Positions 32,776-42,748 are shown, counted from the stretch's first letter. The stretch is 64,000 bases of DNA from QHXW01 sp963847515 (GCA_963847515.1 CAWKAA010000005.1:1426001-1490000), one strand, 5' to 3'. Numbers and translations: made by a program. Notes: a model not told the origin generated them from the sequence alone.

Positions 32776-34602
32776 TCAACTGGGGCTCACGGCCTCTTTT
32801 TCAGTATCCTCTTCCCTGCTGAACTGCAGCTCGTACAGTTCAGAATATAGGCGGCCTGAGCTTAGCAGTTCCTCATGCTTACCGCTCTCTATAATCGCAC
32901 CGTCCTTAACGACGAATATGACGTCCGCGCGGCGGATCGTCGACAGCCGGTGGGCGATCACGATCGAGGTCTTGCCTTCAAGCAGGCGATCCAGCGCCTC
33001 GAAGACCAGCTTTTCCGATGCGGCGTCCAGACCGGAGCTTGGTTCATCGAGAATTAGTATGGGAGTATTGCGAATGATGGCGCGTGCGATCGCGATGCGC
33101 TGGCGCTGGCCGCCCGACAATGTCACGCCGCGCTCTCCGAGGATGGTGCTGTAGCCGTCCGGCATCTTTTCGATAAACTCATGCGCATTGGCGAACTCAG
33201 CGGCATGCAGGATCTCGGAGCGGGTCGCGTCCGGCTTGCCATACGCGATGTTATTCCAGATAGGTCCGTGGAACAGCAGCGTTTCCTGTAGAACGAAGCT
33301 AATTTGCTGTCGTAGGGACTTCTGCTTGAAGGACCGCACATCATAGCCGTCAATTTTTACGACCCCTGAGCTGGGATCATAGAAACGGGGAATCAGGCTG
33401 ATGATTGTAGTTTTACCGGCTCCGGTTGGGCCGGCAAACGCCGCCACTTGTCCTGGCTCGATCTTGAAGTTCAAATTTTTGAGAACTGGAAGGTCCGGCC
33501 GGTAACTGAAGTTGACATTTTCAAACTCGATTCGCCCCTTAAACCGCGGAGCCGTACGCGCGTTGGGTAAGTCTACTGTTTCGCTGTCTGTTTCGAGAAC
33601 CTCACTTATGCGTTCGTATCCGACCGCCGCCTTGGAATAGGCATCCGTCATTTTCGAAAGCTCTTGCATCGGCTTGTACATCTTACCGAGATATAGGATA
33701 AACACCACTAGCGAACCGGCCGAGAGGCTGCCATTCAATACCATACGGCCCCCAAACCACAGCACGAGGCTGGTGCCAACGGCCACGATGATCTCGACAA
33801 GCGGGGAAAGCTTGGCCTTCAGGCCTCTGGCTCGCAAGGCAATCTCAACGCCCTCCAGGCTCTCTTCTTCCAGGCGGTGCTCTTCGTACTCCTCCCTCGC
33901 GAAAGCCTTGACGACACGAATGGAGGACAGAACCTCCTGAATGACAGAGACAATCTCTCCTTCTTTTTTTCTCACCTCACGCGCTGCCTTCTTGATGCGG
34001 CGGGTATAGGTATAAACCACGACAAAGAGCAATGGCGCCACGGAGAGAGCAATTAACGTAAAACGCCAGTCCAGATAAAACATCACGCCCACCATCCCCA
34101 CCAGCGTCAGGATATTAATTAACGCACCCAATAGCCCCGAAACAATGAAGCTTTGGATCGCATCAATATCGCTGGTTACGCGGCTGATGAGGTCGCCGGT
34201 CTGCTTCTGGTCATGATAGGCAAGCGACAGGCGCTGAATGTGAGAATAGAGCGTCCGCCGCAAATCGTGCATCACCCATTGGCCAACGCTGGTGGTAAGG
34301 TACTTTTCGGCATAGGAGCACAATGCGCCAAAGGCAGCAATCACCAGCGCCGCCGCGGCCGCGTACTTTAGGATGGCTAGCTTATCCTGGCCAATGGCCG
34401 ATAGAATGAAGTGGTTCAACCAACCACTGGACTGGCGAGACTTCAGGACAATATCCAGGACAACCTTTAGTGGCCACGGTTCAAGCAAGTTTGCAATACC
34501 CTCGCCAATGACGGCCAGGATGCCGACTCCCAAAGCCTTCGAATGAGGCTTTAGAAGAACCTTGATGCTCAATGCATCTCGCTTCTTAGGCTGGCTACTC
34601 AT
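32776..34602 (-). CDS. ABC exporter, fused permease-ATPase (MsbA-like)
   Basis: An approximately 608-residue half-transporter: six-helix membrane domain (about 20-315) followed by the nucleotide-binding domain with Walker A GPTGAGKTT, Q-loop SFVLQETLLF, signature LSGGQRQRIAIARA, Walker B ILILDEPSSGLD and H-loop IVIAHRLS. It would act as a homodimer exporting a lipid, glycolipid or peptide; lipid A core flipping (MsbA) is one option but the substrate is not evident. I start at the ATG at 34602; a TTG at 34740 overlaps the preceding gene but adds 46 Cys/Trp-rich residues not typical of exporters. It follows the 215-residue exported protein gene. Confidence 0.88.
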   Translation of the reverse strand: MSSQPKKRDALSIKVLLKPHSKALGVGILAVIGEGIANLLEPWPLKVVLDIVLKSRQSSGWLNHFILSAIGQDKLAILKYAAAAALVIAAFGALCSYAEKYLTTSVGQWVMHDLRRTLYSHIQRLSLAYHDQKQTGDLISRVTSDIDAIQSFIVSGLLGALINILTLVGMVGVMFYLDWRFTLIALSVAPLLFVVVYTYTRRIKKAAREVRKKEGEIVSVIQEVLSSIRVVKAFAREEYEEHRLEEESLEGVEIALRARGLKAKLSPLVEIIVAVGTSLVLWFGGRMVLNGSLSAGSLVVFILYLGKMYKPMQELSKMTDAYSKAAVGYERISEVLETDSETVDLPNARTAPRFKGRIEFENVNFSYRPDLPVLKNLNFKIEPGQVAAFAGPTGAGKTTIISLIPRFYDPSSGVVKIDGYDVRSFKQKSLRQQISFVLQETLLFHGPIWNNIAYGKPDATRSEILHAAEFANAHEFIEKMPDGYSTILGERGVTLSGGQRQRIAIARAIIRNTPILILDEPSSGLDAASEKLVFEALDRLLEGKTSIVIAHRLSTIRRADVIFVVKDGAIIESGKHEELLSSGRLYSELYELQFSREEDTEKEAVSPS

Positions 34603-34736
34603 TAAGCAGCCCAATCGCGTGGATTCATACGCCTGCCAAACATTTCTTCGCTGGCCCATAGAGTACCAGTTTTCGGACACACATTTCCAAGCGAGGCAAC
34701 AGAATGCACACGCACAAGCTGTAACTGAGGCATGTG

Positions 34737-35384
34737 TCAATCCCTGTGGGGGCGAAAGACCTTTGGCAGGAATTCGCGAGCCACGTTGAAACCTACCGTA
34801 GTGCCCATTGCTGTTCCGAAGCTCATTACGGCGTTTTGTGCGCCGTTGGTACTATGTGGCTGCCATTCGCGGGAGATGAAAGCAGTTGCCACGTAACTTC
34901 CGAGGCGGGAAAGCGATAAGTGGCGGGTACCATCGTCGTGACGGGCTAAAAACGAACTCGTGATGGCGTACTTCAGGCGTGCGCCGGCAGCGGTTTCGGC
35001 CGACGGGATGTATCGGTTGTCCTCATGGAGTAAGCTCGATGCACTGTACATCATCGTGCCGCGCATAATGTGTTGTGCGTAAGAGTTGGCGAGGCGTTTG
35101 CCATATCCTTCTGCACCTTGTCCCCACTCGCTCGGAGTATTTTGCCATTGAGAAATGCCCGAGCCTGCGGCACTGCGCAACAGCCCCTCCACGCCGAATG
35201 TGCTCTTAAAGTAGTAGTGCAATCTCTCTGCCTGAGTCATGGGCCTAAATTCGCTTTGCCCAGGCACTATTCCTCGAGCTTCCGTTTGCTTCCGATCTGC
35301 CTGCTCCGCGGAACCGGGTTGCTGTGCAATGGACCATTGATGCGCAATGAAAAATACACAGGCGCACGCCGCTGTTTTGGGCAT
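34737..35384 (-). CDS. Exported protein of unknown function
   Basis: A 215-residue protein with a probable signal peptide (ACACVFFIAHQWSIAQQ) and a mature part rich in short amphipathic stretches (RLHYYFKSTFGVEGLLRSAAG, MMYSASSLLHEDNRYIPS, GTTVGFNVAREFLPKV). I have seen similar proteins in Acidobacteriota, where they are annotated as hypothetical. The ATG is preceded by GAGGAG. It precedes the ABC exporter on the same strand with a gap of about 130 bases and may share its transcript. An envelope or outer-membrane location is likely. Confidence 0.6.
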   Translation of the reverse strand: MPKTAACACVFFIAHQWSIAQQPGSAEQADRKQTEARGIVPGQSEFRPMTQAERLHYYFKSTFGVEGLLRSAAGSGISQWQNTPSEWGQGAEGYGKRLANSYAQHIMRGTMMYSASSLLHEDNRYIPSAETAAGARLKYAITSSFLARHDDGTRHLSLSRLGSYVATAFISREWQPHSTNGAQNAVMSFGTAMGTTVGFNVAREFLPKVFRPHRD

Positions 35385-35584
35385 TCTGGTTCTCCTCTTG
35401 AGAGGCTTTCGGGTTGAGAGGCCGGCTCTCTTTTCGTGTTCATTTGCACGTAGAGTGCCAGCACGGCGTTTCGTGTGTATTATTTTTAACGAAACGTGTC
35501 TTCTTCCGCGTTTGAGACGATCGGCATCAAGCCCGCTTCATGATCGAAGCGCTTGTGCAGCCACCAGTTAATTCCGCGGCAGGA

Positions 35585-36571
35585 TCAAGTTGCGGAGGCG
35601 CGACGAAGTGGAAGTCGCCGCGCTTCGATGAGCTCAATTCTCCTTCGCACGGTTTCTCTGGGCAGCGACCGATAGCCTGAAAGATTCTCGTCTATCTTTT
35701 GCAACAGACTCTTGAGAGTACTCAACGCAAGCTCCGGTTCGCCGGCGTCAGAATACATGGCGGCAAGCTCCAACGAGAAAAAATAATTGCGCGGATAGTC
35801 CGCGATTAACGACTGCAAGACAGCCGCGGCCTCGAGTGGGCGGTTCTCCCTGCGGTAGAGAACGGCAAGCAACACACGCGCGGCATCGCGATCATATTTA
35901 CCGTTTTGTGCTACGCGGCTCACGTACTCGATCCCTTTTTTCTTACTCCCGTGCAACCCTCCCATGGCCAGTAGCTTTACCGGTAGCGGAACAGAGCCCG
36001 CTGTGTATTCATAAACGCCAAGGACTAGGTATGTATCAACGAATTCAGGTTGGGACTTTTGCGCTTGCGCGCAATACGAGCGCGCCTTAGAGCCGTCGCG
36101 CAAAGCCGCGAACCAAGCCCTGTCTATCATAAACTCGTATGTGGCGCGTAGGCCGTAGTTTGTACACAGCGAATAAAGTGCAAGGGTGTTTTTCGCCTCG
36201 CGTGCCAGCACTGTTTCCGCCGTACGGCGGCCGCGGTCCAGGGTATCAAGAACAACTGCTCGCGCCTTGGGATCTGCCTGCGGCGTTCCAATTCGGAGGA
36301 AGCGGTTATCGCGGCCGAGCGCGCTGGAATCTAAGAGACCCAGGCGAGACATTTCCTTATTTAGTTGCGCGCTCGCCAGATCATTATATGAAATCGGATC
36401 GTTAGGATTCTGTTGGATCAGTTTCGTGTAATCGGCGATCGCCTGGTCATACTCGAGGTTATAAAAATGATTATCTCCTTCGTGGCGATAATCGGCGGCG
36501 CCAAGAGGCATTGATGCTAAAGTAGCCACTACGATCATCAATAACAACCACTTTGACGTCAGTTGCTTCAC
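35585..36571 (-). CDS. Exported TPR-repeat protein
   Basis: A 328-residue protein with a signal peptide (WLLLMIVVATLASMPLGA) and tetratricopeptide-type helical pairs, clearest at the N-terminus (YNLEYDQAIADYTKLIQQNPNDPISYNDLA) shown here in part, YLVLGVYEYTAG in the middle, and DRDAARVLLAVLYRRENRPL toward the end. It would be a periplasmic protein-protein interaction scaffold. The start is GTG at 36571 with GAGGTGA upstream. Neighbours give no clue to a partner. Confidence 0.75.
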   Translation of the reverse strand: MKQLTSKWLLLMIVVATLASMPLGAADYRHEGDNHFYNLEYDQAIADYTKLIQQNPNDPISYNDLASAQLNKEMSRLGLLDSSALGRDNRFLRIGTPQADPKARAVVLDTLDRGRRTAETVLAREAKNTLALYSLCTNYGLRATYEFMIDRAWFAALRDGSKARSYCAQAQKSQPEFVDTYLVLGVYEYTAGSVPLPVKLLAMGGLHGSKKKGIEYVSRVAQNGKYDRDAARVLLAVLYRRENRPLEAAAVLQSLIADYPRNYFFSLELAAMYSDAGEPELALSTLKSLLQKIDENLSGYRSLPRETVRRRIELIEARRLPLRRASAT

Positions 36572-36786
36572 GGCTCACCTCGGGAATGACCTTGCACGTT
36601 TGCATCCAGTTAAAATACAAACGAACCGAGGTATTCAAACAACGGGGCGATCAAGACACTCAATAATCATTGATCGGTGCCGCGGGGGATTTAACGAGGA
36701 TTGTTTGCTGCAGCACGCGCGCCTCTCGCACGAGGCGCGTTTGCTGGCCCTGAGTAATTGTGATTCACGCGGATCGAAGTGTTTCT

Positions 36787-37467
36787 CTAATCGGCTGGGC
36801 GGCTCTCGCCACTGTGCACCTCTACCAGGGCCGGTTCCGGTGAGCGCGGCTCCTCTGAGGGCGATATGGAACGCTCCGTCGCCAAGAATGTTCGACGCTT
36901 TAATAAGCCATTCACCTGGGCGCGCGGAATTGGTTTCGCGCTGCGACCGAAGTCAGCCTTAGATTCGGTGTTCGATGCAATGCTGCGAGCCCCCGTATTG
37001 CGGAGCGCGTTTTTCGCTCGAATACGCCAATGTGCATTGTCGCAATGGACCGACAGCAGCACGCCCCCAGAGCGCATCCGGCCCTCATAGCGTTTTGCCT
37101 CATACTCCGGCGAGCATGCGCCGAAGAGGGCGCCAAGTATTGCACCGAGAGTACCTACTGCACCGATACCTGTAAGAATCGCGACGATCAGTGTGCCTGC
37201 ACCGGTAATCGGCGGCATGATCATCCCCATACTGGTAAGCCAACCCAGCGCGCCACCAATAAGAGCCCCGACAATTCCGCCAACAACGGCACCTTCGGGA
37301 GCCTTCGTATGTTTCTCGTGGCCAATGTCCTTCGAGCCTAGATTCTCGGGGAGCAGAATCGACAGATCGGCCGTTCGAAAACCGGCCCCTTTTAACTGTT
37401 CAATCCCGTCCGCGAGCTCTGTCTCGTCCGGATAGAGACCGAAAACCGCAGTATTCTTTCCTGACAT
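36787..37467 (-). CDS. YflT-like general stress protein with glycine-rich membrane-type core
   Basis: A 226-residue protein: an N-terminal ferredoxin-like half (NTAVFGLYPDETELADGIEQL, LSILLPENLGSKDIGHE), then long glycine-rich hydrophobic segments (VVGGIVGALIGGALGWL and AGTLIVAILTGIGAVGTL), then YEAKRYEGRMRSGGVLLSVHCD. This is the arrangement of stress-induced YflT/GSP17M-like proteins. A closely similar paralogue is at 54048-54620; this copy has an extra C-terminal tail of about 40 residues. The ATG at 37467 is chosen because AAGGAG lies six bases upstream. Confidence 0.75.
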   Translation of the reverse strand: MSGKNTAVFGLYPDETELADGIEQLKGAGFRTADLSILLPENLGSKDIGHEKHTKAPEGAVVGGIVGALIGGALGWLTSMGMIMPPITGAGTLIVAILTGIGAVGTLGAILGALFGACSPEYEAKRYEGRMRSGGVLLSVHCDNAHWRIRAKNALRNTGARSIASNTESKADFGRSAKPIPRAQVNGLLKRRTFLATERSISPSEEPRSPEPALVEVHSGESRPAD

Positions 37468-37722
37468 CGTCATCTCCTTGAGGACCAGACCGGCTGCCCC
37501 CACAAACGAAAGCCTGCAATCGAACGACCAGATACCGGCACTGACCGCTTTTCCAGGGCATTACAAACCTTTCCTGCGTTAAGCCGGCAGCAAAAATTAC
37601 CGCAGAATGCCCTTTTCGCTGAACGCTACGCCCCATGCCGACGGTCACTATGGCTCGCTGCGCTCCGTCTAGCTCAATTTAAAGAGCGATTCTTCACAGT
37701 CGGCAACGCGTGAAATACACCT

Positions 37723-37893
37723 TTATGATGGGTCTCGCCGGCGCGTCATCGTAACGCCGGATAAAATGCCAAGGCCGACCATTACAACGATGCCGACTCC
37801 AATCCATTGTTGCGGAATTCGTAGCATATTTGCTCCTATGGCGAGACCAACAATCAACACGATAAATCCAATAATGTACAGTCCGAAGGACAT
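37723..37893 (-). CDS. Small two-helix membrane protein
   Basis: A 56-residue protein, MSFGLYIIGFIVLIVGLAIG followed by a second helix GVGIVVMVGLGILSGV and an Arg-rich end. GGGAGAA precedes the ATG at 37893. Tiny proteins of this plan are common in stress-responsive bacteria; no specific function is known. Confidence 0.6.
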   Translation of the reverse strand: MSFGLYIIGFIVLIVGLAIGANMLRIPQQWIGVGIVVMVGLGILSGVTMTRRRDPS

Positions 37894-38500
37894 TGCGTTC
37901 TCCCAATCAGCCTGCTTGCAAGTTACCCACCGCAAAGCAGCCTCACTCAGCAAGGCTAAAACTGAATCGTACGGTTCCGATCACTTTGGCGGTACCAAAC
38001 GGCTCAAAAGACTTTCACAAATGCAAAACCTGCTCTGACCTGACCGATTTGACGCCTTCACGATAGCAGCGGTAGATGAGTCGGATGGCGATTCGGATTA
38101 AAAGTCAGTTCACTTGTCCTGTCGTGCTCTTGGTTACGCATATTCGTCGACCAGCGCTCGGACATTGCGGGAGGGCCCGTGCAAAGCCTATATCGAAACA
38201 ACGACTTATTCAGTGTGTGTAGAACGGTGAGCATCATGTACAATCCACTTACTATCGCACCGGATGGAGGCCGTTTGTCGACTAAAAACGGGATTGCAGA
38301 ACCGGGTTGTGCATCTATAAACACAATAGGTGTCCCGATCCTCCGTGCGCAAGGGTACTACCCAGTAACTGGCAAACTGATTGCTAAAATTTTATGGGGT
38401 CGCCTGTGGAGGCAGGCACTGAACCGATGAATTGGACAAAAGTAGCATCGATCGTTCGTGTCATCACTCCTGCGACAGTCATGCCTGAGTTCACCTTGCG
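37894..38500. other. Intergenic region at the left border of the EPS locus, about 600 bases
   Basis: This lies between a minus-strand small gene and the plus-strand sugar transferase gene and should hold both promoters. Several short open frames exist on both strands without ribosome-binding sites or family resemblance. No long repeat is visible. Confidence 0.35.
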
Positions 38501-39997
38501 GTGGCGTCCGTGACAGGCTTCCAGCAGGCTTCCCGAAACTCGCCAGCGCTCAATACGGTGACTTCATTTACCCATATGCCGATCAGCACTAATACTAATA
38601 GAGATGTTCCCTGGACTCCTGTCAATGCGGTACCGCATGAGAGCGGCCTTAAGGCACGTTCTTACTGGCTGCCGCGCACCCGGGCGCCTTTTATCGCCGC
38701 GGAACTGGTATTGCTTGCCGCGCTTCTGTCTCGCGCCAACGGCCACCCTGGAATTCTTGGTTTATCCATCTTGGTAACGCTTTGCGCGGCTTGCTTTCAT
38801 GTGAACAACCTAGATACTTCCATTGTGACATCCAAGTTCGGGTGCTTTTCGATTGACCTCGTGAAATCCATTGCGATGGGGTTACTGGGGTCCGTGTTGC
38901 TATTTTGGGTTTTTCCGCCCATGGCGCCGAGCGCGACGCTAGCTTTGACGGGGGTAGCGCTTGCGAGCTTCCTGCCAGTGGTCTTGCGACCTGGTCTCAA
39001 ATATCTCGTAACGCGCGAAAAGCTTGGTGAAGGAATTGTGATTATCGGCACCGGGGCGCTAGTCGCCAAGCTGCATCAAGCCTTGGTAGCTGGCAAGGGA
39101 CGCGGTAAAAGTACCGGAGTTCGAGAGAGCCGGTTGCTGAACTTTCCCGCCAGCCAGATGGACCGGAAGCTCACGGTCGACATGATACAGCTCAACGAAA
39201 TGCTTGCTAGTACTCGGGTTTCGAGGGTCATCGTAGCCGACCAGGATCCTAAAAGTCGCGAACTACTAGCCGCCGCGCTGGTGGACCACCGTCTTCGCGG
39301 ACTGCAGGTCAGTGACGCCGCCGATTTTTATGAAAGGCTTTGCGGAAAGATCTGGGTCAAAGGGTTAAGTCCGCAGTGGCCGGTCTTCAGTGACGGATTC
39401 AATCGGTCTAAGTCGAGTTTTTGCGTGAAGTGTTTTTTCGACGTACTATTGGCGCTCTTACTATTGATCGCAACGGCTCCCCTGCTCGTGTTGATCGCCA
39501 TCGCTATCAAATTGGATTCTGCAGGCCCATTGTTTTTCCGGCAAGTCCGCGTGGGCTTACACGGTAAGAACTTTGTCATTTACAAATTTCGCTCCATGCG
39601 CCAGGACGCTGAGACCAAATCTGGTCCAGTGTGGGCAGAAGAGCAAGATCCAAGGGTGACGATTGTGGGCCGGTTGCTTCGCAAGTTTCGTCTCGATGAA
39701 ATACCGCAATTGATTAATGTGCTGCGAGGGGAGATGAGTCTGGTGGGTCCGCGCCCTGAAAGGCCCTACTTTGTGGATCGTATCGAACGACAGATCCCCT
39801 TGTTTGGCCTTCGTCATTACATCAAACCGGGCATTTCAGGCCTGGCGCAGGTAATGTATCCATATGGAGCCTCAATTGAGGACGCTCATGAAAAGCTGCA
39901 ATATGACCTTTATTACGCCAAACACCAATCTCTGCGGTGTGATGCGGAGATCTTGCTCAAGACCGTAAAAGTCATTTTGTTTGGATGGGGACGATAG
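38501..39997 (+). CDS. EPS-initiating polyprenyl glycosylphosphotransferase (WcaJ/WbaP type)
   Basis: A 498-residue integral membrane enzyme that moves a sugar-1-phosphate from a UDP-sugar to undecaprenyl phosphate, starting EPS repeat synthesis. The N-terminal half has about four membrane helices and a cytosolic Rossmann-like domain (GEGIVIIGTGALVAKLHQAL). The C-terminal catalytic domain (about 305-498) has the entry helix VLLALLLLIATAPLLVLIAI, KLDSAGPLFFRQVRVG, FRSMRQDAE, LLRKFRLDEIPQLINVLRG, MSLVGPRPE and KPGISGLAQV. GTG at 38501 is one possible start; ATG at 38576 is another, and neither has a strong ribosome-binding site. It is the left boundary gene of the EPS locus. Confidence 0.92.
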   Translation: MASVTGFQQASRNSPALNTVTSFTHMPISTNTNRDVPWTPVNAVPHESGLKARSYWLPRTRAPFIAAELVLLAALLSRANGHPGILGLSILVTLCAACFHVNNLDTSIVTSKFGCFSIDLVKSIAMGLLGSVLLFWVFPPMAPSATLALTGVALASFLPVVLRPGLKYLVTREKLGEGIVIIGTGALVAKLHQALVAGKGRGKSTGVRESRLLNFPASQMDRKLTVDMIQLNEMLASTRVSRVIVADQDPKSRELLAAALVDHRLRGLQVSDAADFYERLCGKIWVKGLSPQWPVFSDGFNRSKSSFCVKCFFDVLLALLLLIATAPLLVLIAIAIKLDSAGPLFFRQVRVGLHGKNFVIYKFRSMRQDAETKSGPVWAEEQDPRVTIVGRLLRKFRLDEIPQLINVLRGEMSLVGPRPERPYFVDRIERQIPLFGLRHYIKPGISGLAQVMYPYGASIEDAHEKLQYDLYYAKHQSLRCDAEILLKTVKVILFGWGR

Positions 39998-40168
39998 CGG
40001 ATTGTGGGATGGTCTGCCCATACTGTTTCGGCGCTCCAAAAACTAGCCAGGGCTATCGACAATGGAAATCCTGGCTGAAGGTCTAACCGGTGGAATTTGC
40101 CAAGGCGGGTTTTACGATCACGGGTATCGATTTGGTGAGCTGGAATTCTTGGACGGTTTAAGAAGAAT

Positions 40169-40204
40169 CTGCGGGCTGGCCGGGTTCCTTGGCACAGCCC
40201 GCAG
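40169..40204 (-). terminator. Probable terminator of the beta-propeller gene
   Basis: A perfect 9-bp stem, CTGCGGGCT with AGCCCGCAG, and an 18-base loop lie just after the stop at 40215 on the minus strand, followed there by the T-rich ATTCTTCTTAAA. Confidence 0.5.
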
Positions 40205-40214
40205 GCCGGTCTAC

Positions 40215-42332
40215 TTAGGGCGTAATTATCAAGGCGTCCACCCAGACCCAACTTCCACCCGACACGGAGTTATGTGTGCCGGTCACCTCGATCGCGACTG
40301 TGTGAATTCCCTCGCTTAAGCCACTGGCCGTGTAGATCACGGCTTGCGATTGAGCTGAAGCGCCGTAGGTATCGACGGTGGCGTGCAGGGACCCATCTAT
40401 GTACACCCTTGCAATACCCGACCACTGATCCCGATATCCGACCCAGCTTACAGCGGTGCCGGTAAAGGTGACGGTGGCGCGGGCGTTCGTATCCATGCAC
40501 ATGGTGATCGTCCCGCCGCTGGCCCACGAATAGGTCTTGGGGTACCAGGTGCCTCCGGAATAGGCTACGGCGGAGTTATTCTCCTCGAGCCGAATGGGCG
40601 TTGCCGTTGGAGGAGGCGTCGTCGTTGTCGTCGTCGTTGTTGAAGACACAGTCATCACATCAAAGGCGTCGATCCAGATCCAGTCTCCGCTGGACTGAGT
40701 GTCGTGTTGCCCCGTCACTACAATCGTCACGCTGTGAGCGGCGTTCGTTAAACCGCTGGCTGAATAGATTGCGGCCTGAGCTTGCGCGCTAGCCGAATAG
40801 GTGTCGATCGTGGCCTTCAGGGCACCGTCCAGATAAACCTGCGCCGTGCCCGACCACTGATCGCGATAGCCAATCCACCTGACACCCGTGCCGGTAAAGG
40901 TAAAATTCGCCCGGCTGCCTGCATCCATGGCCAATGTGGCTGATCCGCCGCTGTTGAAGGCCCCGCTATTCGGAAACCAGGTTCCGGTGTAATGAACCGC
41001 CGAGTTGTTCTGCTGGTAACGAACCACGGTAGAGGTGGGTGGTGGCGGTGCTGGCTGCGAGGGGGGAGGAGGCGGTGGCGGGGTAGCCGTCCCCGTGCTG
41101 GTGATATGGATCAGATAGGTATCAGAATATTCCGTGGTGTACTTTTCGATCGCCTGCAAATCCAAGTCGCTAGCATAGAGCAGCCGGGTGCCGTCGCGAC
41201 TGACCGAGAGCTTCGGCTGCCAGTTATAGCTGTTCAGAGGCCGGCTGCGGTGATGCGCCCAGCGAATGACTCCCGACCCGTCAAGCCTGACTTGCAACAG
41301 CTCGTTCGTATACGGTACCCAACCGGTTGAGCCAGACTCCGGATTGGCGGGAGCCTCGGTATCGACAAAGACAGTCCCGTTACCATCCGGGGCCGAAATG
41401 TGCACGGCGAGGCTCCAATCCAATTGCGCCAGGCAGGTTTGCGTACCGGTGGCCAGCAGGATCTTTACAATTCCGTTGTTGCAGTTCGCAATCGGCTGCG
41501 GATCGTTCGAGTTGGTCCAAACCAGCACCTCATTCCCATCGATATCGCGGGTGACATCCTTGTGACCGTCGGCGTGCCCAACCTGCCTCAAAAAGTTCAT
41601 GTTGATATCAAACAGCTCCTGGCCGGTGTAGCGGACGGTGCCGCTCTGTACCCAGCTAACGATCACGTTATTGTTGGGCGTGATGTACTCGCTATCGAAG
41701 CTGCGCCCCGCCGTGTCGAACACGGCGAACTTCTTGTTGGTGCTGATCTGGTATACGAAGATATACCGGCTGTCGCCGGCGAACACAAAGTGATCACCGT
41801 CAAAAGAGATGTCCATTTCGCCGTTGCCACTGATGGATGAGTACTCGCTGAAGGTGTGCACGACTGCGATGGCGCCGGTGGAACTGTTGTAGCTCTTGAG
41901 CGTGTTCCCCGAATGATAGTAGAGCGTGACATTGTCTTTCCGTGACCATCTCGGCTCACTGGAGGCATTGATTTCAAGTGGAAGGTCGTGGATGTAGAAT
42001 CCTGAGCCGTCGTATAGAGCAAAATAACTCTGGTGCACCAGAATGAACTTCGAGTTGTCGCTATTGAACGGGCTCATAGTCGAGTATTCATTCTCGATCC
42101 ACGTCAGATTGCCGCCGCCGTCTGCATTTGGCGTGGCCAAGGCATTCGATACGCGTTTGATGGTCGAGCCGAATCTGGGATCGATGTAGGTCATTCCCAC
42201 AGGCGGAGCGGCGAGGCTATCGTAATCAGGCGCAAGTTCGACGCCTGTGGAAGTAAGCTGAGCAGCAGCGTTCCCAATCAAACCGGTTAACAACAGGCAA
42301 GAGAGCGGAATTCCCCGAACGAATTTATTCAC
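40215..42332 (-). CDS. Secreted beta-propeller protein with two C-terminal sugar-binding-like modules
   Basis: A 705-residue exported protein: signal peptide (PLSCLLLTGLIGNAAAQ), a WD40/TolB-like beta-propeller (about 40-410; FILVHQSYFALYDGSG, MDISFDGDHFVFAGDSRYI, LSVSRDGTRLLYASD), a proline-rich linker, then two homologous modules of about 125 residues (435-564 and 578-705) separated by a Thr/Pro linker. Each module has GYRDQWSG, VYxDG, TxDTY and WxWxDA, a jelly-roll pattern like carbohydrate-binding domains. It may bind the EPS. The GTG start at 42332 sits behind AAAAGGAG and overlaps the upstream gene's stop by four bases (GTGA), so translation is coupled. Confidence 0.8.
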   Translation of the reverse strand: MNKFVRGIPLSCLLLTGLIGNAAAQLTSTGVELAPDYDSLAAPPVGMTYIDPRFGSTIKRVSNALATPNADGGGNLTWIENEYSTMSPFNSDNSKFILVHQSYFALYDGSGFYIHDLPLEINASSEPRWSRKDNVTLYYHSGNTLKSYNSSTGAIAVVHTFSEYSSISGNGEMDISFDGDHFVFAGDSRYIFVYQISTNKKFAVFDTAGRSFDSEYITPNNNVIVSWVQSGTVRYTGQELFDINMNFLRQVGHADGHKDVTRDIDGNEVLVWTNSNDPQPIANCNNGIVKILLATGTQTCLAQLDWSLAVHISAPDGNGTVFVDTEAPANPESGSTGWVPYTNELLQVRLDGSGVIRWAHHRSRPLNSYNWQPKLSVSRDGTRLLYASDLDLQAIEKYTTEYSDTYLIHITSTGTATPPPPPPPSQPAPPPPTSTVVRYQQNNSAVHYTGTWFPNSGAFNSGGSATLAMDAGSRANFTFTGTGVRWIGYRDQWSGTAQVYLDGALKATIDTYSASAQAQAAIYSASGLTNAAHSVTIVVTGQHDTQSSGDWIWIDAFDVMTVSSTTTTTTTTPPPTATPIRLEENNSAVAYSGGTWYPKTYSWASGGTITMCMDTNARATVTFTGTAVSWVGYRDQWSGIARVYIDGSLHATVDTYGASAQSQAVIYTASGLSEGIHTVAIEVTGTHNSVSGGSWVWVDALIITP

Positions 42333-42748
42333 TGATTTCTCCTTTTTGCGGTTAATCTTTGAGGTCGAAAATGGCGCGACGACCTTGGACGCGCCGACAA
42401 CGCGCAGGCCGCTTCCAGAAGACAACGGACGAGCTTCTCTGGCTCGAGGCAGGCATCGGCCCCGCTTTTACGGGCGCCAGCCATAAATTCTCTTATTGGA
42501 CAAATTAAAATCAGCTTTGACGATGGGCTGGACCGCTTGATGAAAGCGACCACCTGGCCGACAGCTACCCTCACTGGTTTCACATTGGCCACTATCAATT
42601 CGGGGCACAGCCGCCCCGCCTCGTGGCCCATGCCTCTCAAGCCGCCCAAGCTGCCCACCACTTCAAATTCACGTTGGTCGCGAAAGACGTATTCAATCAC
42701 CTGACAGAGAGTTGGGGGCGCGACGACTAGGACTCTGGTCTTACGCAC
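42329..42748 (-). CDS. NarL-type pseudo-receiver lacking the phospho-acceptor Asp
   Basis: A 139-residue protein with the alternating fold of a receiver domain: TRVLVVAPPTLCQVIEYVF, FEVVGSLGGLRGMGHEAG, PELIVANVKPVRV, SKLILICP and GADACLEPEKLVRCL. The acidic pair is replaced by APP and the acceptor position in LIVANVKP has no Asp, so phosphorylation is not expected. There is no DNA-binding domain. The GTG at 42748 has GGGAGAGG upstream; a longer TTG form from 42850 is less likely. It is coupled to the secreted propeller gene by a GTGA overlap. Confidence 0.6.
   Translation of the reverse strand: MRKTRVLVVAPPTLCQVIEYVFRDQREFEVVGSLGGLRGMGHEAGRLCPELIVANVKPVRVAVGQVVAFIKRSSPSSKLILICPIREFMAGARKSGADACLEPEKLVRCLLEAACALSARPRSSRHFRPQRLTAKRRNQ

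Noticed and set aside
34603..34740. TTG-initiated extension of the ABC exporter
   Set aside because: The 46 added residues are Cys/Trp-rich, unlike exporter N-termini, and have no ribosome-binding site, so the ATG at 34602 is preferred.
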